Shown here: one piece after another, positions 33,083 through 42,353 of the stretch
How positions within the stretch are numbered: position 1 is the first letter of the stretch
Layout of the letters: every line of letters begins with the position of its first letter
Assembly: GCA_019459055.1 (NCBI GenBank)
Contig: JAIBEI010000043.1
Location: forward strand, 16,469-80,468
DNA length: 64,000 nucleotides
DNA from: Thiobacillus sp.
Lineage (GTDB): Bacteria; Pseudomonadota; Gammaproteobacteria; Burkholderiales; Thiobacillaceae
Reading direction: 5' to 3'
Program-made: the position numbers and the translations under genes
The notes under the pieces: model-generated
Told to the model about the DNA's origin: nothing
What the model saw: the letters and a program-made list of their open reading frames with translations, nothing else
Database searches by the model: none

Positions 33083-33909
33083 ACACTCAACTGGCTTCGC
33101 TGCCCAGCCTGCCGCGGCGCTGGCTGCATCGGCTCTACGAATATTTCGCGCTGTGGTTCGGCCTCGTGCTGCTCGGCGCGATTTCGCTGACCTGGTCGGC
33201 GCTGTCCGTGCCGCTCTATTACGTCCTGCCCCGGCGCTGGGCCGTTCCGCTCGGACGCTGGACCGTCACCACCGGGTTTCGCATCTATCTCGGCGCGCTG
33301 TCCCTGATTGGCGCCTGCCGCTTCGACCTTTCCGCGCTCGATTCCCTGCGCGGCGAAGGCCCGCTGATCATCGCCCCCAACCACCCCTGTCTGCTCGACG
33401 CCGTGATGGTCATTTCGCGCCTGCCCAACATGGCGTGCATCATGAAAGCCGATATCGTCGACAACGTCTTTCTCGGCGCCGGCGCCCGTCTGGCCGGCTA
33501 CATCCGCAACGACGCGCAACTGAGCATGATCAAGCAAGCCATCGCCGAACTGAAAAGCGGCAGCCACCTGCTGCTCTTCCCCGAAGGCACCCGCACCACC
33601 CGCTGGCCGGTCAACGCCTGCAAGGGGACCGCCGCGCTCATCGCGAGCCGGGCCCGGGTGCCGATTCAGACCGTGTTCATCGAGACCGACTCGGGTTACC
33701 TCGGCAAGGGCTGGCCGCTGTTCCGTCGGCCAACGATGCCGATCACCTATCGCATCCGTCTCGGCCGCCGCTTCGATCCTCAGGAGAAGGCCGGGACCTT
33801 TACCGGGGAACTGGAACGCTACTTCATCGAAGCGCTGCGCGATGCGCCGCGCTTTCTGCCGCCCGACGCCCCGCAGGCCGCGGAATCCGGGGCAGCGCGG
33901 CCCATCTGA
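33079..33909 (+). CDS. Lysophospholipid-type acyltransferase (PlsC/LPLAT)
   Basis: A 276-residue membrane-associated acyltransferase. Residues about 20-60 hold two hydrophobic segments, followed by the catalytic NHPCLLDAVM (a variant HX4D motif with His and Asp present), the FPEGTRTT substrate motif and IQTVFIE. GTG start overlapping the preceding TGA (GTGA). LPLAT enzymes of this subgroup occur in aryl-polyene and flexirubin clusters, where they attach the polyene or a fatty chain to a lipid acceptor. That role here is inference from the neighbours. Confidence 0.85.
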   Translation: MNTQLASLPSLPRRWLHRLYEYFALWFGLVLLGAISLTWSALSVPLYYVLPRRWAVPLGRWTVTTGFRIYLGALSLIGACRFDLSALDSLRGEGPLIIAPNHPCLLDAVMVISRLPNMACIMKADIVDNVFLGAGARLAGYIRNDAQLSMIKQAIAELKSGSHLLLFPEGTRTTRWPVNACKGTAALIASRARVPIQTVFIETDSGYLGKGWPLFRRPTMPITYRIRLGRRFDPQEKAGTFTGELERYFIEALRDAPRFLPPDAPQAAESGAARPI

Positions 33910-34688
33910 TGGACGTGAACGCCTCCGCCAGCCACCTGGTGCTGATCCCCAGCTATAACCCCGGGGCGCAGGTCTACGAAACGGTGCGCGCCGCCCGTGC
34001 CCAGTGGGCGCCGGTGTGGGTGGTGGTGGACGGCAGCAGCGACGGCACGGCCGCAGGCCTCAAGGACATGGCTGCAAACGACCCCCACCTGAAGGTGCTG
34101 GTGCTGCCCGAAAACGGCGGCAAGGGCGCGGCCGTGCTGCACGGCCTGGACCTCGCCGCGCGGCAGGGTTTCACCCACGCGCTGACCATGGACTCCGACG
34201 GCCAGCACCCGGCCGACCTCATCCCGGCCTTCATGGCCGCCTCGCAGCAGGCACCCGCGGCGATGATCCTCGGCAAGCCGGTGTTCGATGCCGATGCCCC
34301 CGCGCTGCGGGTACAGGGCCGCAAGATCTCCAACGGCTGGGCCAACCTGGAAACCCTGTGGGCGGGCATCGGCGATTCGCTCTACGGCTTTCGCATCTAT
34401 CCCATCGAGCCGCTGCGCCAGGTGATGCGCGGCCAGCGCTGGATGCGCCGCTTCGACTTCGACCCCGAGGCCGTGGTGCGCCTGTGCTGGCGCGGCGTGC
34501 GCCCGATCAATCTGCCCGCGCCGGTGAAGTACCTGCGCGTCGACGAAGGTGGCGTTTCCCACTTCAACTACCTGCGCGACAACACCCTGCTCACCTGGAT
34601 GCACCTCCGGCTGGTGCTGGGTTTCCTGCTGCGCCTGCCACTTCTCCTGCTGCGGCGCCTGAACATTCTCCGGTCAAACACCCCATGA
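33909..34688 (+). CDS. GT2-family glycosyltransferase
   Basis: A 259-residue inverting glycosyltransferase: [50 protein letters not shown] and the DXD-like [14 protein letters not shown]. It resembles dolichol-phosphate-mannose synthase-like enzymes and the GT2 found beside LPLAT genes in aryl-polyene clusters. A hydrophobic C-terminal helix (about 235-255, [14 protein letters not shown]) suggests membrane attachment. One-base overlap with the acyltransferase gene and four-base overlap with the methyltransferase gene. Confidence 0.87.
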   Translation: MDVNASASHLVLIPSYNPGAQVYETVRAARAQWAPVWVVVDGSSDGTAAGLKDMAANDPHLKVLVLPENGGKGAAVLHGLDLAARQGFTHALTMDSDGQHPADLIPAFMAASQQAPAAMILGKPVFDADAPALRVQGRKISNGWANLETLWAGIGDSLYGFRIYPIEPLRQVMRGQRWMRRFDFDPEAVVRLCWRGVRPINLPAPVKYLRVDEGGVSHFNYLRDNTLLTWMHLRLVLGFLLRLPLLLLRRLNILRSNTP

Positions 34689-35458
34689 AAAACACCCCCG
34701 ATTCGTCCGCACACACGGTGCACGCCCCGCATCCGCCCCTCACCGGCTACTACGCCAGCGAACAGGAGCGGCGCGGTTTCGTCGGCAATCTATTCGACCG
34801 CACCGCCGCCGACTACGACCGCATCGACCGCCTGCTGGCGCTGGGCAGCGGCCCCTGGTACCGCAACCAGGCGCTGCAGCGAGCAGGGCTGAAACCCGGC
34901 ATGCGCATCGTCGACATCGGCGTCGGCACCGGCCTGATGGCGCGCGAAGCGGTGACGCTGGTCGGCGATCCCGCCCTGGTGGTGGGCGTCGATCCCAGCG
35001 CCGGCATGATGGCCTGCGCCAACCTGCCGGGCGTCCAGCTCATCGAGGGGCGGGCGGAAGCCATCCCGTTTCCCGATGCCAGCTTCGACTTCCTCAGCAT
35101 GGGCTACGCGCTGCGCCATATCAGCGACCTCTCGGTCGCCTTCAACGAATTCCATCGCGTCCTCAAGCCCGGCGGTCGCCTGTGCCTGCTCGAGATCACC
35201 AAACCGGAACGCGCCTGGAGCCAGGCCCTGCTCAAGATCTACATGCGCGGCGTGGTGCCGGTGCTGGCCCGCGTGGCCGGCAGCAGCGCCGAGTCGGCCA
35301 AACTGTGGCGCTACTACTGGGACACCATCGAAGCCTGCGTGCCGCCGAGCGGGGTGCTCGACACGCTGGAAAGTGCAGGTTTCACGGGCGTGAAACGGCA
35401 CATCGAAAGCCGTGCGCTGTCGGTCCTGGCGGAGTACCAGGCGGTCAAGCCGGATTGA
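34685..35458 (+). CDS. UbiE-like class I methyltransferase
   Basis: A 257-residue SAM-dependent methyltransferase. FVGNLFDRTAADYDRIDRLLALGSG and the SAM motif VDIGVGTGLMAREA, followed by GVDPSAGMM and FDFLSMGYALRHISDLS, match the UbiE/Coq5 type. UbiE acts on ubiquinone and menaquinone rings, so an aromatic substrate derived from the chorismatase product is reasonable. It is probably a paralog dedicated to this operon, because the housekeeping ubiE usually sits with ubiquinone genes. Confidence 0.87.
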   Translation: MKNTPDSSAHTVHAPHPPLTGYYASEQERRGFVGNLFDRTAADYDRIDRLLALGSGPWYRNQALQRAGLKPGMRIVDIGVGTGLMAREAVTLVGDPALVVGVDPSAGMMACANLPGVQLIEGRAEAIPFPDASFDFLSMGYALRHISDLSVAFNEFHRVLKPGGRLCLLEITKPERAWSQALLKIYMRGVVPVLARVAGSSAESAKLWRYYWDTIEACVPPSGVLDTLESAGFTGVKRHIESRALSVLAEYQAVKPD

Positions 35459-35477
35459 TCCGCACGCGGAGAACCTC

Positions 35478-36101
35478 ATGCCCTCTGCCTTTCCATCCAT
35501 CCGGTTCACGCAGCCTGGCGCGGGTTTATCGGCGCTTGCGTTGTGCCTGCTTTCAAACCCCGCCAGCGTGTACGCCCAGGACCATCCGGCCGACCGTTGG
35601 GAGGTAGTGGTCGAGGCGGGCTATCTGGAAAAGATCCGACACAACTCCCCGCTGGACTATGTCATTGCGCCCCTGCAGGTGGCCTGGCGCTCGCCCGCGA
35701 TGTTCGATCTGTGGAGCGGGGAGAGCGGCGCTCGTCTGGCAGTGCGCAATCGCGTGGCGGTCGTGCTTGAAACCTACCTGGAAGGCGGCGAAGACTACTA
35801 TTTTGCTTTTGCGGGCGCGCCAAGCTTCGAGTTGTGGGCCGCGGATAAAAAATCGGCGCTGTTCTTTGAAATCGGCGGCGGCGCCGGCCTGACCAATTCA
35901 AAAGACATCCCCGGCGGGCAAGGGCAGGATCTCACATTCAACTGGTTTAGCCAGCTTGGCGCACGCTACCAATTCAACAAAGACCGGGCGATCACCGCGG
36001 CCGGCTATTTCACGCACCACTCCAATCTGGGCATGACCGACCCCAACCCGGGAATCGACGCCTTAGGCCTCAATGTGGGGATGGTTTGGCAATTTGATTG
36101 A
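35478..36101 (+). CDS. PagL-like lipid A 3-O-deacylase / acyloxyacyl hydrolase
   Basis: A 207-residue exported beta-barrel with a signal peptide ending near PASVYAQ. The C-terminal segment AAGYFTHHSNLGMTDPNPG contains the HxSN catalytic motif of PagL; an acidic residue after it (IDALG region) would complete the triad. It ends in the aromatic VGMVWQF typical of outer-membrane barrels. GGAG seven bases before the ATG. The last gene of the operon; it would trim an acyl chain from lipid A or another lipid in the outer membrane. Confidence 0.8.
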   Translation: MPSAFPSIRFTQPGAGLSALALCLLSNPASVYAQDHPADRWEVVVEAGYLEKIRHNSPLDYVIAPLQVAWRSPAMFDLWSGESGARLAVRNRVAVVLETYLEGGEDYYFAFAGAPSFELWAADKKSALFFEIGGGAGLTNSKDIPGGQGQDLTFNWFSQLGARYQFNKDRAITAAGYFTHHSNLGMTDPNPGIDALGLNVGMVWQFD

Positions 36102-36430
36102 ATATCGACCGGGTGGGTCGCAGGCGGCTATCCGCTTCATCCGTCCTCTCGTTTTGTCATTGCGAGTACCCAGAGGGCATAAACTCAGCGAAGCAACGAC
36201 AAAGCGGGCGGATGCGCCTCAATGCCGCCCCTGACCACCACCATCCTCGGCAGCCGCCGCAACCCTGCATCGTGCCGACTGATTTCCCGGCGTCGGCTAT
36301 CTTGAATAGCAGGTCCGTCAAACCGGGATTGTTCATCATGACGAGATGCTTTGCGCAGGGTGCACTCCGTGCACCTTCGGGCGTCAAGCGGTGCACGTTG
36401 TGAGCGTGGCCCGAGGGACACGCCGCGGCA
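36102..36430. repeat. Repeat-rich intergenic region: interrupted REP arm and GTGCAC palindrome copy 3
   Basis: At 36157-36200 the REP phrase TTGTCATTGCGAG is separated from AGCGAAGCAACGAC by GTACCCAGAGGGCATAAA, the same 18-mer as near 16848. At about 36340-36407 GATGCTTTGCGCAGGGTGCA, then CTCCGTGCACC and a decayed second arm CGGTGCACGTTG form copy 3 of the palindrome family. Its flank AAACC...GGATTGTTCAT matches the flank of copy 4, so the unit is about 95 bases. No gene is seen. Confidence 0.75.
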
Positions 36431-36631
36431 TCAGTCGAGGACGAAAGTGAGCTTGAGAACCACCCGGTATTTCATGATTTTCCCGTTCTCGACGACGACC
36501 GACTGTTCCTTCACCCATGCGCCCTGGATGTTGCGCACGGTTTTGGCGCCGGTCTCGATGCCCTGACGAATGGCGTCTTCGAAGCTGCTGGTGGATTCGG
36601 AACTGATTTCGATGATTTTGGCGACTGACAT
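36431..36631 (-). CDS. Dodecin flavin-binding protein
   Basis: A 66-residue protein of dodecin length and pattern: KIIEISSESTSSFEDAIRQGI, then TVRNIQGAWVKEQ, with Trp at the position that stacks on the flavin, and MKYRVVLKLTFVLD as the last strand. Dodecins form hollow 12-mers that store or buffer flavins. AGGAGG lies about five bases before the ATG at 36631. Confidence 0.93.
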   Translation of the reverse strand: MSVAKIIEISSESTSSFEDAIRQGIETGAKTVRNIQGAWVKEQSVVVENGKIMKYRVVLKLTFVLD

Positions 36632-36809
36632 GGTGTCCTCCTCGTGGCCACTGCCGCGTGTGCAGCAGGTCATTGACCAATATAGTCGAACAAACGGGCG
36701 GCTCGCGCGTGCCTTCGTCTGGACCATGCGCCATCTCCCTATCGGCGCTGGCAGCCTTCCGCCACGAGAGCGCACCGAAGACCCGATTCATTACCTGAGG
36801 AGGAGCAAC

Positions 36810-37400
36810 ATGACTGAAATCAATCCGTACGAACAGGCGTCTGACGCACCGGGATTCTGGCATCGCTACCGCCTGCCGATCGTTGTCGCCGTGATCGGCA
36901 TCGCCCTCATCGGCTGGCTTTATGTCTCCAAGGGCATCGCGGTAAGACAGGCACAGGATGCGGTGACACAGGCGCAGGCGTCCGTGGCGGCCCAGCGCGC
37001 GGAATGGGACAAGCAGGCCGAGGCCCGCCAGGCCGCCATGGTGAAGCAGTCGCTCAACCAGTTCGGCGTGCCGCTGGCGTGGGCGATCCGTCGCGAAATG
37101 ATGGGGGGCAACCTGGATCAGGTGGATCAGTATGTGACCGATCTGGTGAAGCTGGACGGCTTCGAGGGGGTGACGGTGGCGAAGGCGGACGGCGTGATCG
37201 CCGTGGCCAGCGACCGCCGGCATCTGGGCGCCGCCTTCGGCAGCCTTTATGCCGAGCGCTATCTGACTGCGGAGCAAATCACCGCCGAGGAGACCGCGCC
37301 CGGGCAGTGGCTTCTGGTCGTGCCGGTGATGGGGCTGAATGCGCGCCTCGGCACGGTAGCCATCGACTACCGGGCGCCGCCGTCCGCACCGGGCGAGTAA
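36810..37400 (+). CDS. Single-pass membrane protein with sensor-like extracytoplasmic domain
   Basis: A 196-residue protein: short cytoplasmic start, one membrane helix (about residues 22-42, LPIVVAVIGIALIGWLYV), a coiled-coil-prone stretch rich in Gln/Ala (about 48-75), then a small alpha/beta domain (YVTDLVKLDGFEGVTVAKADGVIAVASDRRHLGAAF) that looks like a PDC/Cache fold. No output domain follows, so it is probably a binding or accessory protein. GAGGAGGAG precedes the ATG. Divergent from dodecin; function unknown. Confidence 0.6.
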   Translation: MTEINPYEQASDAPGFWHRYRLPIVVAVIGIALIGWLYVSKGIAVRQAQDAVTQAQASVAAQRAEWDKQAEARQAAMVKQSLNQFGVPLAWAIRREMMGGNLDQVDQYVTDLVKLDGFEGVTVAKADGVIAVASDRRHLGAAFGSLYAERYLTAEQITAEETAPGQWLLVVPVMGLNARLGTVAIDYRAPPSAPGE

Positions 37401-37406
37401 GGTCGA

Positions 37407-39509
37407 TCAGATCTGGCGTAGCAGCAGCACGATGGACCGCGGCGCCACCTCCAGGTGGGCGCCTGCCAGGTGCGGCGGCGCCGCGTCGAGCCAGCCGCGC
37501 GCGGTGTCGAGCAGTAGCGCCCAGCGCTCGCCCCAGGGTTTCCCCGGCAGGGTGAAAACCAGCGCCTCGTGGTGGGCATTGAAGATCAGGTAGAAGCTGG
37601 CGTCGGTCACCGGGTCGCCATGGGTGTTGGGATTGGGAATGGTGTTGCCGTTGATGAACACGCCGAGGCTCTTGGCATAGCCTTCGCCCCAGTGCTCCTC
37701 GCTCATCTGCGTGCCTTTGTGCGTGAACCATGCGATGTCCTCGCAGTCGGCGCCATGGATGGCGAGCCCCTGGAACCAGCGGCGCCGGCGGAACGCCGGA
37801 TGGGCATGGCGAAAGGCGATCAGCCGCCGGGTGAACGCGTGCAGACTCTGGTCGACCTGTTCCCAGTCGAGCCAGGAGAGTTCGTTGTCCTGGCAATAGG
37901 CGTTGTTGTTGCCGTTCTGGGTGCGGCCGATTTCGTCCCCCGCGAGCAGCATCGGCACGCCCTGCGACAGCATCAGGGTGACGAGGATGTTGCGCTGCTG
38001 GCGTGCGCGCAGGGCCAGGATATCGGGGTCGTCGGTGGGGCCTTCGACACCGCAGTTCCAGGCGCGGTTGTCGTCGGTGCCGTCGCGGTTGTCCTCGCCG
38101 TTGGCTTCGTTGTGCTTGTTCTGGTAGGACACCAGGTCGCGCAGGGTGAAGCCGTCGTGGGCGGTGACGAAGTTGATGCTGGCGTACGGATTGCGCGAGT
38201 CGTTGGCGTAGAGGTCGGAGCTGCCGGTGAAGCGGTAGGCGAACTCGGCCAGAGTTTCGTCGCGGCCGCGCCAGAAGTCGCGCAGGCTGTCGCGGTACTT
38301 GCCGTTCCATTCCGACCAGCCGGGGGGAAAATTGCCGACCTGGTAGCCGCCTTCGCCAACGTCCCACGGCTCGGCAATCAGTTTGACCTGACTGATCACC
38401 GGATCCTGCTGGATCAGGTCGAAGAAGGCGGACAGCCGGTGCACATCGTGCAGTTCGCGTGCCAGCGTAGCGGCGAGATCAAAACGGAAGCCATCCACGT
38501 GCATCTCGAGCACCCAGTAGCGCAGCGAGTCCATGATCAGCTGCAGCACGTGGGGATGACGCATGTTGAGGCTGTTGCCGGTGCCGGTGTAGTCCATGTA
38601 GCGGCTGCGGTTGCCTTCCATCAGCCGGTAGTAATAGGCGTTGTCGATGCCCTTGAAGCCCAGCACCGGGCCGAATTCGTTGCCCTCGGCGGTGTGGTTG
38701 TAGACCACATCGAGGATGACCTCGAGCCCGGCCTGATGCAGTTCCTTCACCATCTGCTTGAACTCGGCGATGGCGCCGCCGGGGCGCTTGTCGGCCGCGT
38801 AGTCGGTGTGCGGTGCGAGATAGGCGATGGAGTTGTAGCCCCAGTAGTTGCGCAATCCCTGGTCGGTCAAGTGCTTGTCGTGGACGAAATGGTGCACCGG
38901 CATCAGTTCGACGGCGGTGACGCCCAGACGCTTCAGGTACTCGATCGACGCCGGATGCGCCAGGCCGGCATAGGTGCCGCGCAGTTCGGACGGCACCTCC
39001 GGGTGGCGGGCGGTGAAACCCTTGACGTGCAGCTCGTAAATGACGGTTTCGTGCCAGGGTCGCTGCAGCAGGCGGTCTCCCGCCCAATCGAAGACGGGCT
39101 GCTGGACGAGGCACTTGGGCATGAAAGGCGCGCTATCGACGTCGCTGCGCACGTCCGGACCTTCGGCGAAGGGGTAGGGGAACACCGCTTCATCCATCTG
39201 AACGTCGCCGTCGATGGCTTTGGCGTAGGGATCGAGCAGCAGCTTGGCGGGGTTGCAGCGGTGGCCGTTGTGCGGTTGCCACGGGCCGTGCACGCGAAAG
39301 CCGTAGCGCTGCCCCGCCTTGATCGCCGGGAAGTAGCCGTGCCAGCAGTGGCCGCTGACCTCCGGCAGGTCGACGCGGGTTTCGCAACCCGCTTCGTCGA
39401 ACAGGCACAGTTCGACGCGCTCGGCGACGTCCGAGAACAGCGAGAAATTGGTGCCGCCATTGTCGCAGGTAGCACCAAGCGGGTAGGAGTTGCCAGGCCA
39501 GATTTTCAT
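37407..39509 (-). CDS. glgX: Glycogen debranching enzyme GlgX (isoamylase type)
   Basis: A 700-residue GH13 enzyme that hydrolyses alpha-1,6 branches left by glycogen phosphorylase. An N-terminal CBM48-like domain (about 1-130) precedes the catalytic barrel with all four GH13 regions: DVVYNHTAEG, GFRFDLAATL (nucleophile Asp), IAEPWDVG (acid/base Glu) and FVTAHDGF. The ATG at 39509 begins the conserved WPGNSYPLGAT; an upstream in-frame ATG adds a non-conserved stretch. Divergent from glgC with 84 bp between, so both may share control. Confidence 0.95.
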   Translation of the reverse strand: MKIWPGNSYPLGATCDNGGTNFSLFSDVAERVELCLFDEAGCETRVDLPEVSGHCWHGYFPAIKAGQRYGFRVHGPWQPHNGHRCNPAKLLLDPYAKAIDGDVQMDEAVFPYPFAEGPDVRSDVDSAPFMPKCLVQQPVFDWAGDRLLQRPWHETVIYELHVKGFTARHPEVPSELRGTYAGLAHPASIEYLKRLGVTAVELMPVHHFVHDKHLTDQGLRNYWGYNSIAYLAPHTDYAADKRPGGAIAEFKQMVKELHQAGLEVILDVVYNHTAEGNEFGPVLGFKGIDNAYYYRLMEGNRSRYMDYTGTGNSLNMRHPHVLQLIMDSLRYWVLEMHVDGFRFDLAATLARELHDVHRLSAFFDLIQQDPVISQVKLIAEPWDVGEGGYQVGNFPPGWSEWNGKYRDSLRDFWRGRDETLAEFAYRFTGSSDLYANDSRNPYASINFVTAHDGFTLRDLVSYQNKHNEANGEDNRDGTDDNRAWNCGVEGPTDDPDILALRARQQRNILVTLMLSQGVPMLLAGDEIGRTQNGNNNAYCQDNELSWLDWEQVDQSLHAFTRRLIAFRHAHPAFRRRRWFQGLAIHGADCEDIAWFTHKGTQMSEEHWGEGYAKSLGVFINGNTIPNPNTHGDPVTDASFYLIFNAHHEALVFTLPGKPWGERWALLLDTARGWLDAAPPHLAGAHLEVAPRSIVLLLRQI

Positions 39510-39593
39510 ATTGGGGGCGTTGTTGTTTCGTTGGCTATAAACAATGAGTAACGGAGATATCACCCACGGGGGGAACAGTAGTGGAGAACCGCG

Positions 39594-40862
39594 ATGCTTG
39601 AAAGACGGGGGCGCGAAAAAGTGATGGCCTTTGTCATGGCGGGGGGCGAGGGCTCACGCCTGCGGCCCCTGACGGCAGACCGCTGCAAGCCGGCGGTGCC
39701 GTTTGGCAGCCGCTACCGCATCGTCGATTTCGTGTTGAGCAATCTGGCGAACTCCGATATTCGGTCAATCTATTTGCTGGTGCAATACAAACCGCAGTCG
39801 CTCATCGAACATATCCGCAAGGCGTGGACGGTGTCCGCGCTGTTCTCCGAGCAGTTCGTGACAGTGGTGCCGCCGCAGATGACGCAGGAACATATGCAGT
39901 TCGGCGGCACGGCGGACGCTGTGTATCAAAGCCTGAACCTGATGAACATGCGTCGCCCGGATCTGGTGGCGGTGTTCGGCGCGGACCATGTTTATCGCAT
40001 GGATGTGCGGCAGATGGTGCGTTTCCATTGCGAGAACGGGGCGGATGTCACGGTGGCCGCGCTGCCGGTGCCGCTCGATCAGGCTTCGAACTTCGGCATC
40101 ATCGAAACCGACGCGGCGGGAAGAATCCAGGGCTTCCAGGAAAAGCCCGCGCAGGCGACGCCAATGCCGAACGATCCGCAGCGCGCCTACGCATCGATGG
40201 GGAATTATCTGTTCAGCGCGGACCTGCTGAGGTCCGCACTGGAGGAGGCGCACCAGCGCGGCGAGACGGATTTCGGCCATCATGTGCTGCCGCGTCTGTC
40301 GCAGACCCAGCGGGTGTTTGCCTATGATTTTTCAACCAATGTGGTGCCCGGCACCAAGCCTTATGAGGAGGCGGGCTACTGGCGCGACGTGGGCACTTTG
40401 GACACCTATTTCGAGGCGCACATGGACGTGCTCGGCATCGAGCCGTGCTTCGACGCGTTCAACCCGCAATGGCCGATCTATTCCAGCCATTACCAGGGCC
40501 CGACCGCGCGGGTGATACGCGGCGCGCTCGACAACGTGCTGCTGGGTGCGGCGACCATCGTCAGCGAGGCGACCATCCGCAATTCGCTGCTGCGGCGCGA
40601 AGTGGTGGTCGAACCGGGGGCCGTGATCGAGGACTGCGTGATCATGGACTATGTGCGCATCGGCGCCGGCGCCAGGCTGCGGCATGCGATCATCGACCGG
40701 CATAACAAGATCGCGCCCGGCGCCCGGATCGGATACGACCACGAGCAGGACCGCGCAGCCGGCTATCATGTCACCGAAGGTGGGCTGGTCGTGCTTCCGC
40801 TGGGAGATGTCCGGTATTACGCCCGCGAGGGCTATCGGAACGGCGGCGGGTATTCCGAGTAG
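39594..40862 (+). CDS. glgC: Glucose-1-phosphate adenylyltransferase (ADP-glucose pyrophosphorylase)
   Basis: A 422-residue enzyme that makes ADP-glucose from ATP and glucose 1-phosphate, the committed step of glycogen synthesis. MAGGEGSRLRPLTADRCKPAVPFGSRYRIVDFVLSN, the QFGGTADAVYQ loop, GADHVYRMD and PYWRDVGTLDTYFEAHMDVLG-like text are diagnostic. The C-terminal third is the left-handed beta-helix allosteric domain (LLGAATIVSEATIRNSLLR...). GGAG lies about seven bases before the ATG. Paired divergently with glgX. Confidence 0.96.
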   Translation: MLERRGREKVMAFVMAGGEGSRLRPLTADRCKPAVPFGSRYRIVDFVLSNLANSDIRSIYLLVQYKPQSLIEHIRKAWTVSALFSEQFVTVVPPQMTQEHMQFGGTADAVYQSLNLMNMRRPDLVAVFGADHVYRMDVRQMVRFHCENGADVTVAALPVPLDQASNFGIIETDAAGRIQGFQEKPAQATPMPNDPQRAYASMGNYLFSADLLRSALEEAHQRGETDFGHHVLPRLSQTQRVFAYDFSTNVVPGTKPYEEAGYWRDVGTLDTYFEAHMDVLGIEPCFDAFNPQWPIYSSHYQGPTARVIRGALDNVLLGAATIVSEATIRNSLLRREVVVEPGAVIEDCVIMDYVRIGAGARLRHAIIDRHNKIAPGARIGYDHEQDRAAGYHVTEGGLVVLPLGDVRYYAREGYRNGGGYSE

Positions 40863-40885
40863 AAGGGGTTTTCCTCTGGCCAGCG

Positions 40886-40946
40886 CCGTAGGGTGCACTC
40901 TGTGCACCGATTGACGCCTGAAGGTGCACGGAGTGCACCCTACCCA
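40886..40946. repeat. GTGCAC palindromic repeat, copy 4
   Basis: GTAGGGTGCACTCTGTGCAC and GTGCACGGAGTGCACCCTAC enclose CGATTGACGCCTGAAG. The complement of the flank reads GATGCTTTGG before the palindrome and carries AAACCCGGATTGTTCATTCG, as in copy 3. It lies after glgC. Confidence 0.85.
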
Positions 40947-41141
40947 AAGCATCTCGCTCGAATGAACAATCCGGGTTTATTGGCCGCCTGCGGGATACCG
41001 GAGGGTAGGGGCTTCATCAAAGGGGCAAAACATGACTTCAACAGCCAACAGTGACATGGCCAAAAAGAAAAGTCCTGTACGCACAATTTTTCTCTGTGAC
41101 GCTGTGCCTCCGTGGTGAATGATTTTATTTTCAGCGCCGAC

Positions 41142-42314
41142 ATGCCCACCGCCCTGCTGATTCTCAACGCCGGCTCTTCCAGCCTCAAATTCGCCATCTA
41201 TCAGGCCGGGCCGGCGGGCGACCTGCAAGCGGAGTATCGCGGCGCCATCGAGGAAATCGGCCGCAATGGGCGCTTCCAGGTGTTTCACGCGCCCGACGCC
41301 GGCGGCCTGGTCGACCAGGCCGTTACCGCGGCAAACCACGAACAGGCGCTAAAGCAGGTATTGGACTGGCTGGAAGCCCGCCACCCCGGCCAGGAATTCC
41401 ACGCCGCCGGGCATCGCGTGGTGCATGGCGGCGCCGACTTCATCCATCCGGTGCGGATCGATGAACAGGTTCTATCAAAGCTGGAAAGCCTGGTTCCGCT
41501 GAGCCCCCTGCACCAGCCCCACAGCCTGGCGGGCATCCGCGCACTGGCCCGGCTGCGCCCGGACTTGCCGCAGGTCGCCTGTTTCGACACCGCCTTCCAC
41601 CACACCCTGCCGCCGCTGGCCCGGCAGTTCGCCCTGCCGCGCGAGTTCGGCGAACGCGGCATCCGCCGCTACGGTTTCCATGGGCTGTCCTACGAGCACA
41701 TCGCCAGCGTGCTGCCGGATTATCTGGGCGCCGCGGCCGCGGGGCGGGTGGTGGTCGCCCACCTCGGCAACGGCGCCAGCCTGTGCGCGATGCGGCAACG
41801 GCAGAGCGTGGAAACCTCGATGAGCTTCACCCCGCTGGATGGCCTCCCCATGGCCAGCCGCTGCGGCGCACTCGACCCCGGCGTGCTGCTCTATCTGCTG
41901 CGCGAGGAGGGCATGGGCCTGGAGCAGCTCGACGACCTGCTGCACCACCGCGCCGGGCTGCTCGGCGTCTCCGGCATCAGCGGCGACGTGCGGACGCTGC
42001 TGGAAAGCGACCACCCGCATGCCGCCGAGGCGCTCGACCAGTTCGCCTACCGCGTAAGCCAGGCCATCGCCGGCCATGCCGTCGCGCTGGAGGGCATCGA
42101 CGCCCTGGTCTTCACCGCGGGCATCGGCGAGCACGCCGCGCCGGTGCGCGCCGCCATCTGCCGCCGCCTGGCCTGGCTCGGCCTGACGCTGGACGAGGCC
42201 GCCAACCGTCGTCATGCCCCCTGCATCAGCGCCCCGCACAGCTCCGTCTCTGCCTGGATCATCCCCACCGACGAAGAGCGGGTGATTGCGCGCCACGCCT
42301 GGACCTTGGCGTAA
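41142..42314 (+). CDS. ackA: Acetate kinase
   Basis: A 390-residue ASKHA-fold kinase that interconverts acetyl-phosphate plus ADP and acetate plus ATP. LILNAGSSSLKFAIY, AAGHRVVHGGADF, ACFDTAFHHTLP, RRYGFHGLSYEHI and VVAHLGNGASLCA are the family signatures. The ATG at 41142 directly precedes the first strand; an ATG 30 bases upstream adds non-conserved residues, and neither has a good ribosome site. No phosphotransacetylase is adjacent; the phosphoketolase at 50.6 kb is a likely source of acetyl-phosphate. Confidence 0.95.
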   Translation: MPTALLILNAGSSSLKFAIYQAGPAGDLQAEYRGAIEEIGRNGRFQVFHAPDAGGLVDQAVTAANHEQALKQVLDWLEARHPGQEFHAAGHRVVHGGADFIHPVRIDEQVLSKLESLVPLSPLHQPHSLAGIRALARLRPDLPQVACFDTAFHHTLPPLARQFALPREFGERGIRRYGFHGLSYEHIASVLPDYLGAAAAGRVVVAHLGNGASLCAMRQRQSVETSMSFTPLDGLPMASRCGALDPGVLLYLLREEGMGLEQLDDLLHHRAGLLGVSGISGDVRTLLESDHPHAAEALDQFAYRVSQAIAGHAVALEGIDALVFTAGIGEHAAPVRAAICRRLAWLGLTLDEAANRRHAPCISAPHSSVSAWIIPTDEERVIARHAWTLA

Positions 42315-42353
42315 CGGGCCAACACAAAGCGCCCGTCGGTAATTTTTTCGCCC

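Noticed and set aside
37569..39551. 660-codon plus-strand frame opposite glgX
   Set aside because: Shadow of glgX, which carries all four GH13 regions.
41026..41118. 28-codon frame upstream of acetate kinase
   Set aside because: It runs through a dispersed intergenic phrase and has no ribosome site or conserved look.
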